Shown here in pieces: positions 23,333 through 31,178 of a stretch of DNA of 35,164 bases. How positions within the stretch are numbered: position 1 is the stretch's first letter; every line of letters begins with the position of its first letter. The position numbers and the translations under genes are program-made. This DNA comes from Acidobacteriota bacterium. GTDB lineage: Bacteria > Actinomycetota > Actinomycetes > Actinomycetales > Microbacteriaceae. The notes beneath the pieces were generated by a model, which was not told the DNA's origin, did no database searches, and saw only the letters and a program-made list of their open reading frames with translations. The DNA lies in the NCBI GenBank assembly GCA_019351995.1, contig JABBOD010000025.1:1926-37089 (forward strand), in the 5' to 3' direction.

Positions 23333-24658
23333 GTGAGTGCCTCCATCGTCGAACGGGTGCGCGCCGTCGACCCGGTGATGCGTATTCTCTCCACCTCGAC
23401 GCTGATCGCCACCCTCGGGCGAGGTGTATTCCTCACACTGACGGTGCTGTATCTGAACTTCGTGGTCCACCTTCCCGCCGGGCAGATCGCAATCGTTCTC
23501 GGTGCGTCAAGCGTCACCGGCATCGTGTTCTCGTTGCTCGGCGGCCACCTGTCCGATCGGCTGAGCGCCCGGCGCCTCCTGCTCGGCGCCGTTGTCGCCG
23601 AAGCGGCGGGGCTCGTCTGCTATTCGCTCGTCTCCACGTTCCTCGTCGCCCTGCTGGTGGCCTGTTCCACCGGCGCCGCCCAGGCGATCGGGCACTCCGC
23701 CCGGGCGGCGATCATCGCTCGCGCCTTCACCGGGCCGACGCGCGTCCACACCCGCGCGGTGTTGCGGACCCTGACCAATATCGGCATCTCGGTCGGATCG
23801 GGGTTCTCGGGCATCGCGCTCGCCGTCGGGACCCCGTTCGCCTTTCGCACGAGTCTGATCGCGGCCGGCGGCGTCTACCTCGTCGGCCAGCTGAACCTGG
23901 CACGGCTGCCCCCCTCGGTGGATGCGCCGGGCACCTCGGGTGCGGATCCCGCCAACGACGGTGACGATCCCCTCATCGATCCGACCGCGATCGCGGCGGA
24001 GCAGCTGCCACCGCAGCAGAGGTCCACACGCGCGCGCGCAGGTGGACGGCCGGGCCTCTCGCCGTGGCGCAACCCGCAGTACCTCGTCTTCGCGATGCTG
24101 ACGGGCGTCTTCGCCGTGCAGTTCTCGCTCGAAGAGGTCGGCGTCCCGCTCTGGGTCGCCCACGACACCTCGGCACCTCGCTCGATCCTGTCGGTTCTGC
24201 TGATCACCAACACGGCCATCGTGATCGCCTTCACGGTTCGACTCTCGCGCAACACGCACCGGATGCGGGTGGCGGGGCGGGCGAACGCGCTTGCCGGAGG
24301 GCTGTTCGTCGTCGCGTGCCTGGTCTACGCGGCAGCGCAGGGGCTGCCGGCGGTGGCGGCCTGCGCGGTGCTGATCGTCGGCGCCGCAGCGGGTGCCTTC
24401 TGCGAAGTCCTGTCGCAGGCCAGCATGTGGGGGATGAGCTTCGAGCTCGCCGACCCGGACCGGGCAGGCGCCTACCAGGGACTCGTCGGGACCACGTTCT
24501 CGATGGGCTCGGCGATCGGACCGACCCTGGTCGCCGTGACAGCGCTCGCCCTGGGAATGATCGGTTGGATCGTCCTGGGGGCGATCATGCTGGCCGCAGC
24601 GCTGGGGACGACCTGGATCGCGTTCCGCGCGGCTCGGTTGCGCCCGGAGCTCGCATGA
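23333..24658 (+). CDS. MFS transporter
   Basis: Predicted 441-residue major facilitator protein with about 12 hydrophobic helices split by a hydrophilic loop near residues 195-235 (rich in Pro, Asp, Gln, Arg). The loop between helices 2 and 3 carries GGHLSDRLSARRLLL, the MFS motif A (G-x3-D-R-x-G-R-R) in variant form. It resembles drug-efflux-type members; the substrate is not inferable. A TTG one codon upstream is an equally possible start; GGAAG at 23319-23323 serves either. It overlaps benE by ATGA, so the two membrane proteins are co-translated. Confidence 0.85.
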   Translation: MSASIVERVRAVDPVMRILSTSTLIATLGRGVFLTLTVLYLNFVVHLPAGQIAIVLGASSVTGIVFSLLGGHLSDRLSARRLLLGAVVAEAAGLVCYSLVSTFLVALLVACSTGAAQAIGHSARAAIIARAFTGPTRVHTRAVLRTLTNIGISVGSGFSGIALAVGTPFAFRTSLIAAGGVYLVGQLNLARLPPSVDAPGTSGADPANDGDDPLIDPTAIAAEQLPPQQRSTRARAGGRPGLSPWRNPQYLVFAMLTGVFAVQFSLEEVGVPLWVAHDTSAPRSILSVLLITNTAIVIAFTVRLSRNTHRMRVAGRANALAGGLFVVACLVYAAAQGLPAVAACAVLIVGAAAGAFCEVLSQASMWGMSFELADPDRAGAYQGLVGTTFSMGSAIGPTLVAVTALALGMIGWIVLGAIMLAAALGTTWIAFRAARLRPELA

Positions 24659-25857
24659 CGACGCCACAGCATGGTTCCCTGGCGCATCCGATCACGGCGG
24701 GCATCATCGGGTCGATCACGGGTTTCGCCAGCTCGTTCGCGATCTTGATCGCGGGGCTCCGCGCGGTCGGGGCGAGCGAAGCCGAGGCGGCATCCGGACT
24801 TCTGGTGCTGTGCGTGTTCCAGGGGGTTCTCGCGATCGGGCTCAGCCTTCGTTTCCGTCTGCCGCTGTCGTTCGCCTGGTCGACGCCCGGTGCTGCTCTG
24901 CTCGTCGCCGCCCACAAGACGACCGGGGATTTCCGCGCCGCGGTGGGCGCGTTCCTGCTGTGCGGCGTGCTGCTGCTGGCCACCGGGCTGTGGCCGTGGC
25001 TGGCGCGCGTCATGACGCGGATCCCGCGGCCGATCGCGAGTGCCATGCTCGCCGGCATCCTGTTTCCGATCTGCCTGGCACCCGTGCAGGCGGCGGTGCA
25101 GTTGCCGCTGCTGGCGCTGCCGCCGATCGTGGTGTGGTTGGTGCTGTCCCGGCTCGCCCCGCGCTGGGCGGTCGCGGCGGCGGTCGTCGTCACGGCGGTG
25201 GCGGTCGTGATCTCGGGGCCGAGCATCGCCGCCGTGCACCTCGCCCCGACCGTGCAGTTCGTGGTGCCGAGCTTCGACCCACTCGTGCTGATCGGCCTGG
25301 GAGTTCCGCTCTACATCGTCACCATGGCCGGCCAGAACGTGCCAGGATTCGCGGTGCTTCGCACCTTCGGCTACGACAACCCGCCGGCGCGCACTATGCT
25401 GACGGCCACCGGCATCGCGACGACGGTCGGCTCGGTCTTCGGAGCGTACGCGCTCAATCTCTCCGCGATCACCGCGGCCATGATGGCGGGGCCGGATGCC
25501 CATCCCGATCGTGGCCGTCGGTGGATCGCCACCGTCTCCTCCGGGTCGGCGTACCTGCTGCTCGGCCTCGCCGCCGGAGCCGCCACCGCTCTCGTCGCGG
25601 CCAGCCCGCCCATTCTGATCCAAGCGGTCGCGGGGCTCGCCCTGCTGGGGGCGCTGGTCGGTTCGGTCGTCGCGGCCTTGGAGGAGCAGGCGCATCGAGT
25701 CGTGGCCATCGCGACGTTCCTGGTGGTGGCGTCGGGCATCCAGCTTCTCAATATCGGCTCGGCATTCTGGGGGCTCATCGTCGGAGCGATCGTCATGCTG
25801 GTGCTGCGGGCGGGACGGCGGCGGTCGTTGGAATCTCCTGGCGGTCCCGGTGGTTGA
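24655..25857 (+). CDS. benE: BenE-family benzoate/H+ symporter-like protein
   Basis: Predicted 400-residue integral membrane protein with about 12 hydrophobic segments. Family marks are the FAWSTPGAALLVAA segment near residue 75, FDPLVLIGLGVPLYIVTMAGQNVPGFAVLRTFGY in the middle, and AITAAMMAGPDAHPD after it, all typical of BenE. The known member imports benzoate in Acinetobacter; no aromatic degradation genes are visible here, so the natural substrate may differ. It starts inside the stop of the MFS gene (ATGA) and ends 6 bp before the luciferase-like gene, forming a likely three-gene operon. Confidence 0.88.
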   Translation: MTTPQHGSLAHPITAGIIGSITGFASSFAILIAGLRAVGASEAEAASGLLVLCVFQGVLAIGLSLRFRLPLSFAWSTPGAALLVAAHKTTGDFRAAVGAFLLCGVLLLATGLWPWLARVMTRIPRPIASAMLAGILFPICLAPVQAAVQLPLLALPPIVVWLVLSRLAPRWAVAAAVVVTAVAVVISGPSIAAVHLAPTVQFVVPSFDPLVLIGLGVPLYIVTMAGQNVPGFAVLRTFGYDNPPARTMLTATGIATTVGSVFGAYALNLSAITAAMMAGPDAHPDRGRRWIATVSSGSAYLLLGLAAGAATALVAASPPILIQAVAGLALLGALVGSVVAALEEQAHRVVAIATFLVVASGIQLLNIGSAFWGLIVGAIVMLVLRAGRRRSLESPGGPGG

Positions 25858-25863
25858 TCCCGA

Positions 25864-26874
25864 GTGACTGTTCCCCTCTCCGTGCTCGACCTCGCCTCCG
25901 TCGCCGCCGACGGCACCCATGCCGCCGCTCTGGCCGACACAATCGCGGTGGCTCGGGAAGCCGACTCGCTCGGGTACCGCCGCTTCTGGGTCGCCGAGCA
26001 CCACGGCATGCCGGGCGTCGCCAGTTCGTCGCCGCCGGTGCTGATCGCGGCGATTGCCGCCGCCACCGAACGCATCCGGGTCGGTTCCGGCGGCGTCATG
26101 CTGCCGAATCACAGCTCACTCGTGGTGGCGGAGCAGTTCGGCACCCTGGTGGCGCTCTACGGTGACCGCATCGATCTCGGGCTCGGTCGCGCGGCGGGCA
26201 CCGACCCGCTCGTGAGCGCCAGCATCCGTCGCAACGTCGGCATCGAAACCGTGGATGACTTCCCCCAGCAGGTCATCGAACTCCTCGCATACTTCGGCAC
26301 GATTCCGGCCCTCGACACCGGACAGGGCGCCCGCATCATGGCCGTTCCCGGCATGGGGGACGCGCCCGAACTCTGGCTGCTGGGTTCGAGCGACTTCAGC
26401 GCGCGCCTGGCCGGGATGATGGGGCTCCCGTTCACGTTCGCGCATCACTTCGCCGGCGGTGACACCACACCGCTGGTGTTCGAGCTGTACCGAGAGTCGT
26501 TCAGGCCATCGGTTGTGCTCAGCGAACCGCACGCGATGGTGTCGGTGACGGCGCTGGTGGCGGATTCCGCCGAGCGCGCACGCGAACTCGCGCTTCCCCA
26601 GGCGTTGCAGATGATCCGCCTGCGGAGCGGCTTCCCGACCCGCGTCCCGTCGCTTGATGAGGCGCTCGCTCACGAGTGGACGGATGCCGAGGCCGCGTTC
26701 GTCGATCAGCGGATCGCGAGCCAGGCCATCGGCACGCTCGAGCACGCGCGGTCCCGGATCGACGCGCTCGTGGCCTCCACCCTGGCGGACGAGGTCATCG
26801 TTGTGCCGCAGGGTGCGACGCGCGAGGTGCGGCTGCACACCCTGCGTCAACTCGCCGCTCAGCAAGCGGGATAG
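25864..26874 (+). CDS. LLM class flavin-dependent oxidoreductase (luciferase-like)
   Basis: Predicted 336-residue TIM-barrel flavoenzyme of the bacterial luciferase superfamily, group annotated as MsnO8-like or alkanal-monooxygenase-like. Typical pieces are LSVLDLASVAADGTHAAAL at the N-terminus, YRRFWVAEHHGMPGVASSSPPVLIAAIAAAT, VGSGGVMLPNHSSLVVAEQFG and RIDLGLGRAAGTD. These enzymes use FMNH2 or F420; which one cannot be told here. The GTG start follows the benE stop by six bases, so co-transcription is likely. Confidence 0.9.
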   Translation: MTVPLSVLDLASVAADGTHAAALADTIAVAREADSLGYRRFWVAEHHGMPGVASSSPPVLIAAIAAATERIRVGSGGVMLPNHSSLVVAEQFGTLVALYGDRIDLGLGRAAGTDPLVSASIRRNVGIETVDDFPQQVIELLAYFGTIPALDTGQGARIMAVPGMGDAPELWLLGSSDFSARLAGMMGLPFTFAHHFAGGDTTPLVFELYRESFRPSVVLSEPHAMVSVTALVADSAERARELALPQALQMIRLRSGFPTRVPSLDEALAHEWTDAEAAFVDQRIASQAIGTLEHARSRIDALVASTLADEVIVVPQGATREVRLHTLRQLAAQQAG

Positions 26875-26877
26875 TTT
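26872..26877 (+). promoter_or_regulatory. -10 box for leaderless DUF1028 gene
   Basis: TAGTTT begins at the stop codon of the luciferase-like gene, then GGCGGT and the ATG at 26884 follow. This would give the DUF1028 gene an independent leaderless transcript. Confidence 0.5.
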
Positions 26878-26883
26878 GGCGGT

Positions 26884-27711
26884 ATGACTTTCTCGATCGT
26901 CGCCCGTTCCGCTGACGGGCAGTCGTGGGGTGTTGCTGTCGCCTCGAAGTTCCTCGCGGTCGGCTCAGCGGTCCCCGCCGCCGAAGCGGGTGTGGGGGCG
27001 ATCGCGACCCAGGCGGCGGCGAACGTCGGCTACAAACGGGCCGGCCTTGCCCGGCTCGCGGCCGGCTCGACGGCGGCCGAGGTTCTTCAGCAGCTTCTCG
27101 CCGCCGACGAGGGGCGCGAGGAGCGTCAGCTCGGAATCGTGGATGCCGCGGGCAGCGCTGCGAGCTTCACCGGTTCGTCCTGCCTCGACTGGGCCGGCAG
27201 CGTCACCGGCGACGGGTACGCGATTCAGGGCAACATCCTCACCGGTCCGGAGGTTGTGGCGGCGATGGAGTCGGCGTGGAACGGCTCCTCTGCCGATGCG
27301 CCGCTCGCTCACCGCCTGCTCGCCGCTCTCGCCGCGGGGGACACGGCGGGAGGAGATGCGCGAGGCCGCCAGTCTGCGGCGCTTCTCGTCGTCGAGGATG
27401 CGGCCGGGTACGGCGGATTCGACGACATCGCCGTCGATCTGCGCGTCGACGATCACCCGTCGCCGCTCACGGAACTCGCCCGGCTGCTGGACCTCAACGA
27501 CTTCTACCTGACCGCATCGACCGCCGCCGAGCGAGTTCCGGTGACGCCGGAGCTGCAGCGGGAACTGGATCAGGGTGCCGTCGCGCTCGGCAGCCGGGAT
27601 TTCCTCGCCTGGGTCGGCACCGAGAACTACGAGATGCGCGTCGCCGACGACGCCTCGTGGATCGACGTGCGCGTGCTCGCGATCCTCCGCGAGCGCACCC
27701 GCGCCGCCTGA
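26884..27711 (+). CDS. DUF1028 family protein (Ntn-hydrolase-like)
   Basis: Predicted 275-residue protein of the DUF1028 family, which resembles N-terminal nucleophile hydrolases. The start TFSIVARSADGQSWGVAVASKFLAVGSAVPAAEAGVGAIATQA is diagnostic, followed by QGNILTGPEVVAAM and a Gly/Asp-rich segment RGRQSAALLVVEDAAGYGG. Ser4 or Thr2 near the N-terminus could be the nucleophile after processing. No reaction is established that I can cite. The C-terminal 60 residues include an extra region (VPVTPELQRELDQGAVALG) that looks like a peptidoglycan-binding-like tail, as some longer members have. The stop is followed by the repeat-rich gap holding element B. Confidence 0.88.
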   Translation: MTFSIVARSADGQSWGVAVASKFLAVGSAVPAAEAGVGAIATQAAANVGYKRAGLARLAAGSTAAEVLQQLLAADEGREERQLGIVDAAGSAASFTGSSCLDWAGSVTGDGYAIQGNILTGPEVVAAMESAWNGSSADAPLAHRLLAALAAGDTAGGDARGRQSAALLVVEDAAGYGGFDDIAVDLRVDDHPSPLTELARLLDLNDFYLTASTAAERVPVTPELQRELDQGAVALGSRDFLAWVGTENYEMRVADDASWIDVRVLAILRERTRAA

Positions 27712-27743
27712 CCCGCGCCGCCGCCGCCGCGCCCGCCCGGCCC

Positions 27744-27800
27744 GGCCGCGAGCGCCCGGCCTGGCCGCGAGCGCCCGGCCTGGCCGCGAGCGCGGGGTGC
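27744..27800. repeat. 19-bp tandem repeat leading into element B
   Basis: The unit GGCCGCGAGCGCCCGGCCT starts at 27744, 27763 and 27782; the third copy merges into the left terminus of element B. The 19-bp period equals the spacing between outer and inner arms within the 70-bp elements. The rest of the 212-bp gap (27712-27923) holds no gene I can support. Confidence 0.85.
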
Positions 27801-27855
27801 GCGCGCCAGCGCGGCGCCTGCGCAGCCCGCGTCCCCTCCTCCACCCCGCGCTCGC
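27786..27855. repeat. 70-bp nested palindromic element, copy B
   Basis: Left terminus GCGAGCGCGGGGTGC is identical to copies A and C. The right terminus matches 14 of 15 bases. The interior is more divergent but aligns without gaps, keeping GCGG at element positions 26-29 and CCCGC at positions 41-45. It lies just upstream of the putative nuclease gene. Confidence 0.85.
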
Positions 27856-27923
27856 GGCGCTGGCTCTCCACCGAGCAGCGTTCGGGTCGCCCTGGACGGC
27901 GCCGAACCGTGAGCATCGAGCAC

Positions 27924-28865
27924 ATGGATGCTCGGGACGAAAGCTGGCGGGATGACTTCGTGATGACCGGCCACGGCGGGTGGGCGATGGACGGCGTGCA
28001 CGTCGGGATCGCATCCGGGCAGCTGCGCCGAATCCGCCGTGGCGTCTACCTGCGAGAACAGATCGCCGCGACGCGATCTGCCCGGGCTGCGCACCGCGAT
28101 CTGGCCTATGCGCATGAACTGCTCGCCCCGAAGCAGCACGTGTTCAGCCACGCCACGGCAGCCGCACTGTGGAGGTTGCCGCGCATCGGCGGCTGGCCAC
28201 CCGTCGTTCATACCTCGGCCCGCCACGCTCGGGGTGGTCGTTCCGAAGGGACGCTCGTGCGTCACACCGTGGGGGTCGTCGAGGTCGACCGCATCGAGGG
28301 CCTGATGGTGACGCCGCTTCTGCGCACCGTCGTGGATGTCGCCCGCGCTGACGGTTTTCTTGCGGGAGTGCTGGTCGCAGATCGTGCGCTGTCCGGGGTG
28401 AGCGTGAGCGATGCACCCCGCGTCGCGATTGGCCGTGCCGCGCTCCGGGATGCCGCTGCCGCGACGTCGCCGGGACGAGGCAGCGCCGTCGCGCGTGAGG
28501 TCGCGGCGTTCGCGGACGCCCGAGCCGGATCGCCGGGCGAGTCGATCAGCCGCGTCAGGATGCGCGAGCTTCAGCTCCCCATCCCGACGCTGCAGCGTGA
28601 GTTCACCGACCGTGAAGGTCGCATGTTCGCCGACTTCTGCTGGCCGGCCCATCGCGTGATCGGCGAGTTCGACGGCATCGGCAAGTATCTCCGCGAGGAA
28701 TGGACCGACGGGCGCACGCCGGCAGAGGTCGTCATCGACGAGAAGCGGCGAGAGGATCGCTTGCGTCGCCTGGGGTGGACGGTCGTGCGGTGGGGGTGGA
28801 GCGATGCCGTCGTGCCCGGGCGCCTGCGGGCCATCCTGTCGGATGTCGGCATCCGCCCCGTGTAG
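27924..28865 (+). CDS. AbiEi-like N-terminal / DUF559-like nuclease domain protein
   Basis: Predicted 313-residue protein of a type common in Microbacteriaceae and often labelled AbiEi antitoxin-domain or DUF559 protein. The N-terminal part (QLRRIRRGVYLREQIAA, then a block with FSHATAAALWRLP and VVHTSARHARGGRSEGTLVRH) resembles the AbiEi winged-helix and following domain. The C-terminal part reads DREGRMFADFCWPAHRVIGEF, followed by DGIGKY. D237, E248, D250 and K254 give an arrangement like the PD-(D/E)xK/Vsr-type nuclease core of DUF559, with a later VVIDEKRREDRLRRLGWTVVRW strand-helix. No toxin gene is adjacent. The start is uncertain: GTG at 27909 is also in frame, and neither has a strong ribosome site. 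The gene is bracketed by 70-bp elements B and C. Confidence 0.75.
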   Translation: MDARDESWRDDFVMTGHGGWAMDGVHVGIASGQLRRIRRGVYLREQIAATRSARAAHRDLAYAHELLAPKQHVFSHATAAALWRLPRIGGWPPVVHTSARHARGGRSEGTLVRHTVGVVEVDRIEGLMVTPLLRTVVDVARADGFLAGVLVADRALSGVSVSDAPRVAIGRAALRDAAAATSPGRGSAVAREVAAFADARAGSPGESISRVRMRELQLPIPTLQREFTDREGRMFADFCWPAHRVIGEFDGIGKYLREEWTDGRTPAEVVIDEKRREDRLRRLGWTVVRWGWSDAVVPGRLRAILSDVGIRPV

Positions 28866-28872
28866 AAAGCGG

Positions 28873-28942
28873 GCGAGCGCGGGGTGCGCCCACGAGTGCG
28901 GGGCGCGTGTTGCCCGCGCTCGCGGCTGCACCCCGCGCTCGC
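28873..28942. repeat. 70-bp nested palindromic element, copy C
   Basis: Perfect 15-base inverted termini (GCGAGCGCGGGGTGC and GCACCCCGCGCTCGC) enclose a nearly perfect inner pair, CGAGTGCGGG and CCCGCGCTCG. Outer and inner arms are offset by 19 bases on both sides. Further CGCTCGCGG copies follow to 28983. It fills most of the 131-bp gap between the putative nuclease gene and the convergent M3 peptidase gene, and might double as a bidirectional terminator. Confidence 0.9.
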
Positions 28943-28996
28943 GGCCCTCGCGCTCGCGGCCCGGGCGGCCCGGGCGCTCGCGGCGGGCGTGCGCGG

Positions 28997-31066
28997 CTAC
29001 GCGAGGCCGCGACGCTTCAGCAGCGGCCCGATCTCGGCCCGACGGCCGCGGAAGTCGATGTAGGCCTCGATCGGGTCCTTCGAGCCGCCGACGCCGAGCA
29101 GCTTGGTCCGGAAGCGGTCACCGTTGGCGCGGGTGAGCCCGCCATTCTCGCCGAACCACTCGACCGTGTCGGCGTCGAGCACCTCGCTCCAGATGTAGGA
29201 GTAGTAGCCGGCGTCGTAGCCGCCCGAGAACACGTGGGCGAAGTAGGTGCTGCGATAGCGCGGGGGGACCGCCGGATTACCGAGACCGACCGCCGCGAGA
29301 GCCGACGCTTCGAACGCGGCGACGTCATCCACCCCGGCCGCCGCCGACGATGAGAGCCCGTGCCACGCCTGGTCGAGCAGCGCGGCACCGAGATACTCGC
29401 TGGTTGCGAAGCCCTCGTTGAACTGCTCAGAGGCGTGGAGCCGATCCACGATCTCCTGATCCAGCGGCTCGCCGGTCTGATAGTGCTTCGCGTAGTTCGC
29501 GAGAACCTCCGGCCACAGCATCCACATCTCGTTCACCTGGCTCGGGAACTCGACGAAGTCGCGGAACACGTTCGTGCCCGCGAGCTTCGGGTACGTCACC
29601 TGTGCGAACAGCCCGTGCAGGGCGTGCCCGAACTCGTGGAAGAAGGTGGATGTCTCGTCGAATGTCAGCAGCGTCGGCTCGCCGGCCGCGGGCTTGGGCA
29701 CGTTGAGGTTGTTGACCACGATCGTGTGCTGGTGACCGAGCAGGGCGGACTGCGAGATCAGGTCGTTCATCCAGGCCCCGCCGCGTTTCGAGTCGCGGGT
29801 GTAGAGGTCGAGCAGATAGAGGCCCACGGGGGACCCGTCGTCGTTGCGCACCTCGAAGACGCGCACGTCGGGGTGGTAGCCGACGAGGTCCTGCCGCTCG
29901 GTGAAGGTGATCCCGTAGAGCTGCGTGGCGGCGAAGAACACACCGTCCTGCAGCACCCGCTCGGCCTCGAACCAGGGGCGCAGCGCCGCCGTGTCGACGT
30001 CGAACTTCTGCTGGCGCACCTTCTCGGTCCAGAACGCCCAGTCCCAGCTCTTCACCGTCTGGTCGTCATCGAGATCCCACTCGACGATCACCTCCAGCTC
30101 GCCCTGTTCCGTCGTCGCATTCCGGGCCGCCGCCGGTGCGAGTCTGCCGAGCATGTCGGCGACGGCCTCCGGAGTCTTCGCGGTCGAATCCGCCAGCACG
30201 AAGGCGGCGTGGCTCGGAAAGCCGAGCAGCTCGGCGCGCTCCGCGCGCAGCCTGGCGATCTCCAACACAAGTTTCGAGTTGTCCCACTCGCCGCCATGCC
30301 CGCCGCGCGACTGGGAAGCCGCCATGATGCGCTGCCGGATGCCGCGATCCGTCAGCGAGGCCAGGAACGGATGCCCGGTCGGCAGCACCAGCGTCACCAG
30401 GTATTTGCCGTCGAGCGCGCGTGCGGTGGCGGCTTCGGCCGCCGCGGAGAGTTCCCCCGGCTCCAATCCGGCCAGTTCGGCCGCATCGTCGATCACCACG
30501 GCCAGCTCGTTGGTGTCGGCGAGGAGGTTCTTCTCGAAGCGCGTGGTCAGCGTGGAGAGCTTCTGGTTGTACTCCATCAGCTTCGTCTTGGCGGCGTCGT
30601 CGAGTCCGGCCCCGGCGAGGGTCATCTCGGTGTACCAGCGGTGCACGAGGTACTTCTGCTCGGCATCCGGCTCGGCCTCCGGCTCGGCGGGCGCGTCCAG
30701 CGCGTCGTGCACCGCCGTGACCCGCTCGTACAGCTGCGAGTCGAGCAGGATCGCGTCGGAGTGGGCGGCGAGCTGGGGCGCGATTCTCTCCTCGAGTTCG
30801 TTGGTGAAGTCGCTGGAGTCCGACGAGCTCTTGTTGAAGAACACGGTGGCGACGCGGGACAGGAGCTGACCGCTCGTCTCGAGGGGGAGGAGGGTGTTCG
30901 CGAACACCGGGGCCTCGCGCGTGCGGACGATCGCCTGGATCTCGGCGAGCTGATCCGTCATCCCCTTCTCGAAGGCCGGCTCGTAGTGTTCGTCGCGGAT
31001 CTCGGCGAACGGGGGGAGGCCGTATTCCAGGCTGCTGGGCTCGAAGAAGGGGTTGCGTTCCACCAT
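28997..31066 (-). CDS. dcp: M3 family metallopeptidase (peptidyl-dipeptidase Dcp-like)
   Basis: Predicted 689-residue zinc peptidase of the thimet/Dcp family that cleaves short peptides in the cytoplasm, downstream of the large proteases. The zinc site HEFGHALHGLFAQ starts at H477, with E478 catalytic and H481 second ligand; a third ligand Glu lies about 25-30 residues later in FVEFPSQVNEMW. The N-terminus (NPFFEPSSLEYGLPPFAEIRDEHYEPAFEKGM) and the C-terminal YFAHVFSGGYDAGYYSYIWSEVLDAD are typical of Dcp. The ATG is preceded by TAGGCT at six bases, so the transcript may be leaderless. It is convergent with the putative nuclease gene. Confidence 0.94.
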   Translation of the reverse strand: MVERNPFFEPSSLEYGLPPFAEIRDEHYEPAFEKGMTDQLAEIQAIVRTREAPVFANTLLPLETSGQLLSRVATVFFNKSSSDSSDFTNELEERIAPQLAAHSDAILLDSQLYERVTAVHDALDAPAEPEAEPDAEQKYLVHRWYTEMTLAGAGLDDAAKTKLMEYNQKLSTLTTRFEKNLLADTNELAVVIDDAAELAGLEPGELSAAAEAATARALDGKYLVTLVLPTGHPFLASLTDRGIRQRIMAASQSRGGHGGEWDNSKLVLEIARLRAERAELLGFPSHAAFVLADSTAKTPEAVADMLGRLAPAAARNATTEQGELEVIVEWDLDDDQTVKSWDWAFWTEKVRQQKFDVDTAALRPWFEAERVLQDGVFFAATQLYGITFTERQDLVGYHPDVRVFEVRNDDGSPVGLYLLDLYTRDSKRGGAWMNDLISQSALLGHQHTIVVNNLNVPKPAAGEPTLLTFDETSTFFHEFGHALHGLFAQVTYPKLAGTNVFRDFVEFPSQVNEMWMLWPEVLANYAKHYQTGEPLDQEIVDRLHASEQFNEGFATSEYLGAALLDQAWHGLSSSAAAGVDDVAAFEASALAAVGLGNPAVPPRYRSTYFAHVFSGGYDAGYYSYIWSEVLDADTVEWFGENGGLTRANGDRFRTKLLGVGGSKDPIEAYIDFRGRRAEIGPLLKRRGLA

Positions 31067-31072
31067 CCCGCC

Positions 31073-31078
31073 AGCCTA
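31073..31078 (-). promoter_or_regulatory. -10 box for leaderless M3 peptidase gene
   Basis: On the minus strand TAGGCT, six bases (GGCGGG), then ATG. GGCGGG is not a good ribosome site at zero spacing, favouring a leaderless start. Confidence 0.55.
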
Positions 31079-31114
31079 GGCGCGCCCACGTCTGCCACAG
31101 CTCCGGCTACGCGC

Positions 31115-31144
31115 CCGCAGACCCCCGCGCACCTGGGTCTGCGG
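31115..31144 (-). terminator. Hairpin after the valS operon
   Basis: A perfect 10-bp stem CCGCAGACCC/GGGTCTGCGG with a 10-base loop, 35 bases after the last gene of the valS operon (minus strand). It is upstream of the M3 peptidase promoter, so it would insulate that gene. No U-tract. Confidence 0.65.
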
Positions 31145-31178
31145 TGCCACGGATCGAGCTATGGCACGGAGAGAGGGG

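Noticed and set aside
27924..28865. A complete AbiE toxin-antitoxin pair
   Set aside because: Only the AbiEi-like part is present. No AbiEii nucleotidyltransferase toxin gene lies on either side, and the C-terminus looks like a nuclease fold.
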